From NCBI GenBank assembly GCA_937950315.1, contig CALFDU010000064.1:1-35284 (forward strand): a DNA stretch of 35,284 bases, in the 5' to 3' direction. A program made the position numbers and the translations under genes. Shown here in pieces: positions 33,810-35,284 of the stretch. Every line of letters begins with the position of its first letter. The first letter of the stretch is position 1. The notes under the pieces were generated by a model, which did no database searches, was not told where the DNA came from, and saw only the letters and a list, made by a program, of their open reading frames with translations. Source of the stretch: an uncultured Saprospiraceae bacterium (GTDB lineage Bacteria; Bacteroidota; Bacteroidia; Chitinophagales; Saprospiraceae).

Positions 33810-35284
33810 GTGAAATATATATTAGTACAATTATTTTCATTTTGTTTTTTGCTGACCTTGTCGGCTGAAAGCATCATAGATACAGTACCAAACACCCAAG
33901 CAACAGGCAATTTACAAACCTCTTGGGATGATTTTGTAACTGCATCCCCTTCTTCCAAAATTCCATTTATCAATCCACCGAGTCCAAGCCTTTCTGGAGA
34001 TGCTACTTGTGAGTTTTCCATCACACTTCCTGAAGCAAGAAATGGTTTGGCTCCCAATCTTACTATTGCCTATAGCAGTGACTCAGGGACGAGTTGGTTG
34101 GGGACCGGATGGGACTTAGGACTTCCTTCCATTACGCTAGATACTAGGTGGGGAGTGCCTACGTATGATCCTTCGATAGAATCTGAAATTTATCTTTTCA
34201 ACGGAGAACAATTGGGACCTGTTTTTTATAGAGCAGTAGAATATCCAAGAGAAGCTGAAAGAACTTTTCACCTAAGACAGGAGACGAGTTTTCGAAAAAT
34301 CATCAGACATGGTGATAGTCCAAAAAACTATTGGTGGGAAGTAAAAGAGAAGGACGGAACCAGCCACTACTTTGGTGGACACCCAGATACAGGATTTTCT
34401 TCAGCGCATACTTTACAAACAGAAAATGGGGACCTCACAGAATGGTATCTAAATGAAACAACGGACGTGTATGGGAATTTTATAAGTTACATTTATCAAT
34501 CTGTTGAATACAGATCTGGCTATTGTCTTTTGCCCTTAGGAATTACATACAATGGATTTAACGGCCAACCTGGAAATTATGCAGTAGATTTTAGATTGCG
34601 AGAAAGAAACGATTCTAATGTAAGAAAAGATGTCGTTATCAATTGTCGAACAGGAATGCAATATGCATTGGCCGATTTACTGGAAGAAATCCGAGTATCT
34701 TATAAAAATGAAACCATAAGAAGCTATCGGTTTGATTACATCATTGGTCAGTTTTCTAAAACATTGTTGAGTTCTATATCGGAGTATAATAGTGTGGATG
34801 AATTGTTTTACCAATACGATTTGGAATATCATGATGACCTTGTTGTTGACAATGGGATGATGTATTTATTTGGTGAGGCACAGACATGGAATGTACCCAA
34901 AGACAATGTGGATGTTTTACCAGTTACAGCAACAGCAGTGGCTGGGTTCTTGGATGAGCCTACCATTCTAGGAGGCGCCAAATCAACCAACATAGGTGCA
35001 ACGACAGCCATTACGGTTGGATTGATAGGCAACTTGGCGTCCAAAGAAAACACCATTGGTCCCAATGGAGGAGGTTCTCTTTCTACCGCCACTGGAGTGA
35101 CTTCCTTGGTAGATATTGATAGTGATGGATTACCAGATAAAATATGGAAGGAAGATGGAAAATTGTTTTATCGACCAAACCTCAATCCCATTGAAACTGG
35201 AACCTATGGGTTCAGTGCCAACAAATTAGAAATCACAGGTTTGAATGATTTTAGCTTGTCCAATTCAACTTCATTCAATGTAGG
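33810..35284 (+). CDS. SpvB/Tc-toxin-like secreted protein, 3' end outside window, GTG start
   Basis: First 491 codons of a large protein that runs off the window. The start is a GTG at 33810, because an in-frame TAA lies 24 bases upstream and no ATG is near; it gives a good signal peptide (VKYILVQLFSFCFLLTLSA). Residues about 60-110 carry the SpvB signature: LSGDATCEFSITLPEARNG, LAPNLTIAYSSDSG and WLGTGWDLGLPSI. Near residue 436 lies LVDIDSDGLPDKIW, a DxDxDGxxD calcium-loop motif as in the FG-GAP/TcdB-middle region. The order SpvB then calcium-repeat domain matches Tc-toxin B subunits and RHS-type proteins. An RHS/YD-repeat region and a C-terminal toxin would be expected beyond the window but are not visible. 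Confidence 0.85.
   Translation, partial: MKYILVQLFSFCFLLTLSAESIIDTVPNTQATGNLQTSWDDFVTASPSSKIPFINPPSPSLSGDATCEFSITLPEARNGLAPNLTIAYSSDSGTSWLGTGWDLGLPSITLDTRWGVPTYDPSIESEIYLFNGEQLGPVFYRAVEYPREAERTFHLRQETSFRKIIRHGDSPKNYWWEVKEKDGTSHYFGGHPDTGFSSAHTLQTENGDLTEWYLNETTDVYGNFISYIYQSVEYRSGYCLLPLGITYNGFNGQPGNYAVDFRLRERNDSNVRKDVVINCRTGMQYALADLLEEIRVSYKNETIRSYRFDYIIGQFSKTLLSSISEYNSVDELFYQYDLEYHDDLVVDNGMMYLFGEAQTWNVPKDNVDVLPVTATAVAGFLDEPTILGGAKSTNIGATTAITVGLIGNLASKENTIGPNGGGSLSTATGVTSLVDIDSDGLPDKIWKEDGKLFYRPNLNPIETGTYGFSANKLEITGLNDFSLSNSTSFNV

Overview
The window looks like chromosome from an AT-rich, Gram-negative member of the Bacteroidota, plausibly near the Saprospiria/Cytophagia. The signs are TonB-dependent receptors with a carboxypeptidase-D-like N-terminal domain, a type IX secretion (T9SS) C-terminal sorting domain, PorT-type outer-membrane barrels, a membrane-embedded TPR-LuxR regulator, and several perfect matches to the Bacteroidota -7 promoter element TAnnTTTG. 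No tRNA, rRNA, CRISPR array or complete insertion sequence was seen.

Layout. 1-5.0 kb: the end of a DUF1801 gene, a TonB-dependent receptor, a Gly/Tyr-rich secreted protein closed by a good terminator, a 60-residue secreted peptide and a small beta-barrel. 5.0-10.9 kb: a minus-strand block that looks like one operon, yidC - gpsA - a 28-residue one-helix membrane peptide - a coiled-coil protein - a PspA-like two-helix coiled-coil membrane protein - apbE. It has a consensus promoter just upstream of yidC. 11-14.7 kb: a lipoprotein esterase, a BtuB-like receptor, a YdjM-type membrane protein and a GNAT acetyltransferase. 14.8-18.2 kb: a likely zinc-uptake operon (lipoprotein, ZnuD-like receptor, Fur/Zur-type regulator) with a 21-bp palindrome beside its promoter. 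18.3-25.9 kb: kdsA (metal-dependent class), an AspT/YidE-type transporter, a COG2509-type FAD protein and a 1098-residue BNR/Asp-box protein closed by a strong terminator.

26-35 kb has an accessory character. It holds a secreted protein with the pore-forming core of the cholesterol-dependent cytolysins, in which the usual cholesterol-binding domain 4 is replaced by four repeats of unknown type. Upstream on the same strand lies a TPR/LuxR membrane regulator, and between the two is a 57-bp imperfect palindrome. A gene-poor stretch of about 980 bp follows, containing a 43-bp palindrome and paired GGTGGACA repeats. The window then ends in a plus-strand operon: an outer-membrane barrel, a T9SS-exported ConA-like protein and the first 491 codons of an SpvB/Tc-toxin-like gene that runs off the edge.

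The most interesting candidates are the cytolysin with a swapped domain 4 and its regulator, the neighbouring SpvB-like operon, and the yidC-to-PspA-like membrane operon with its hidden 28-codon gene. All functional statements rest on reading motifs by eye; no database search was run.
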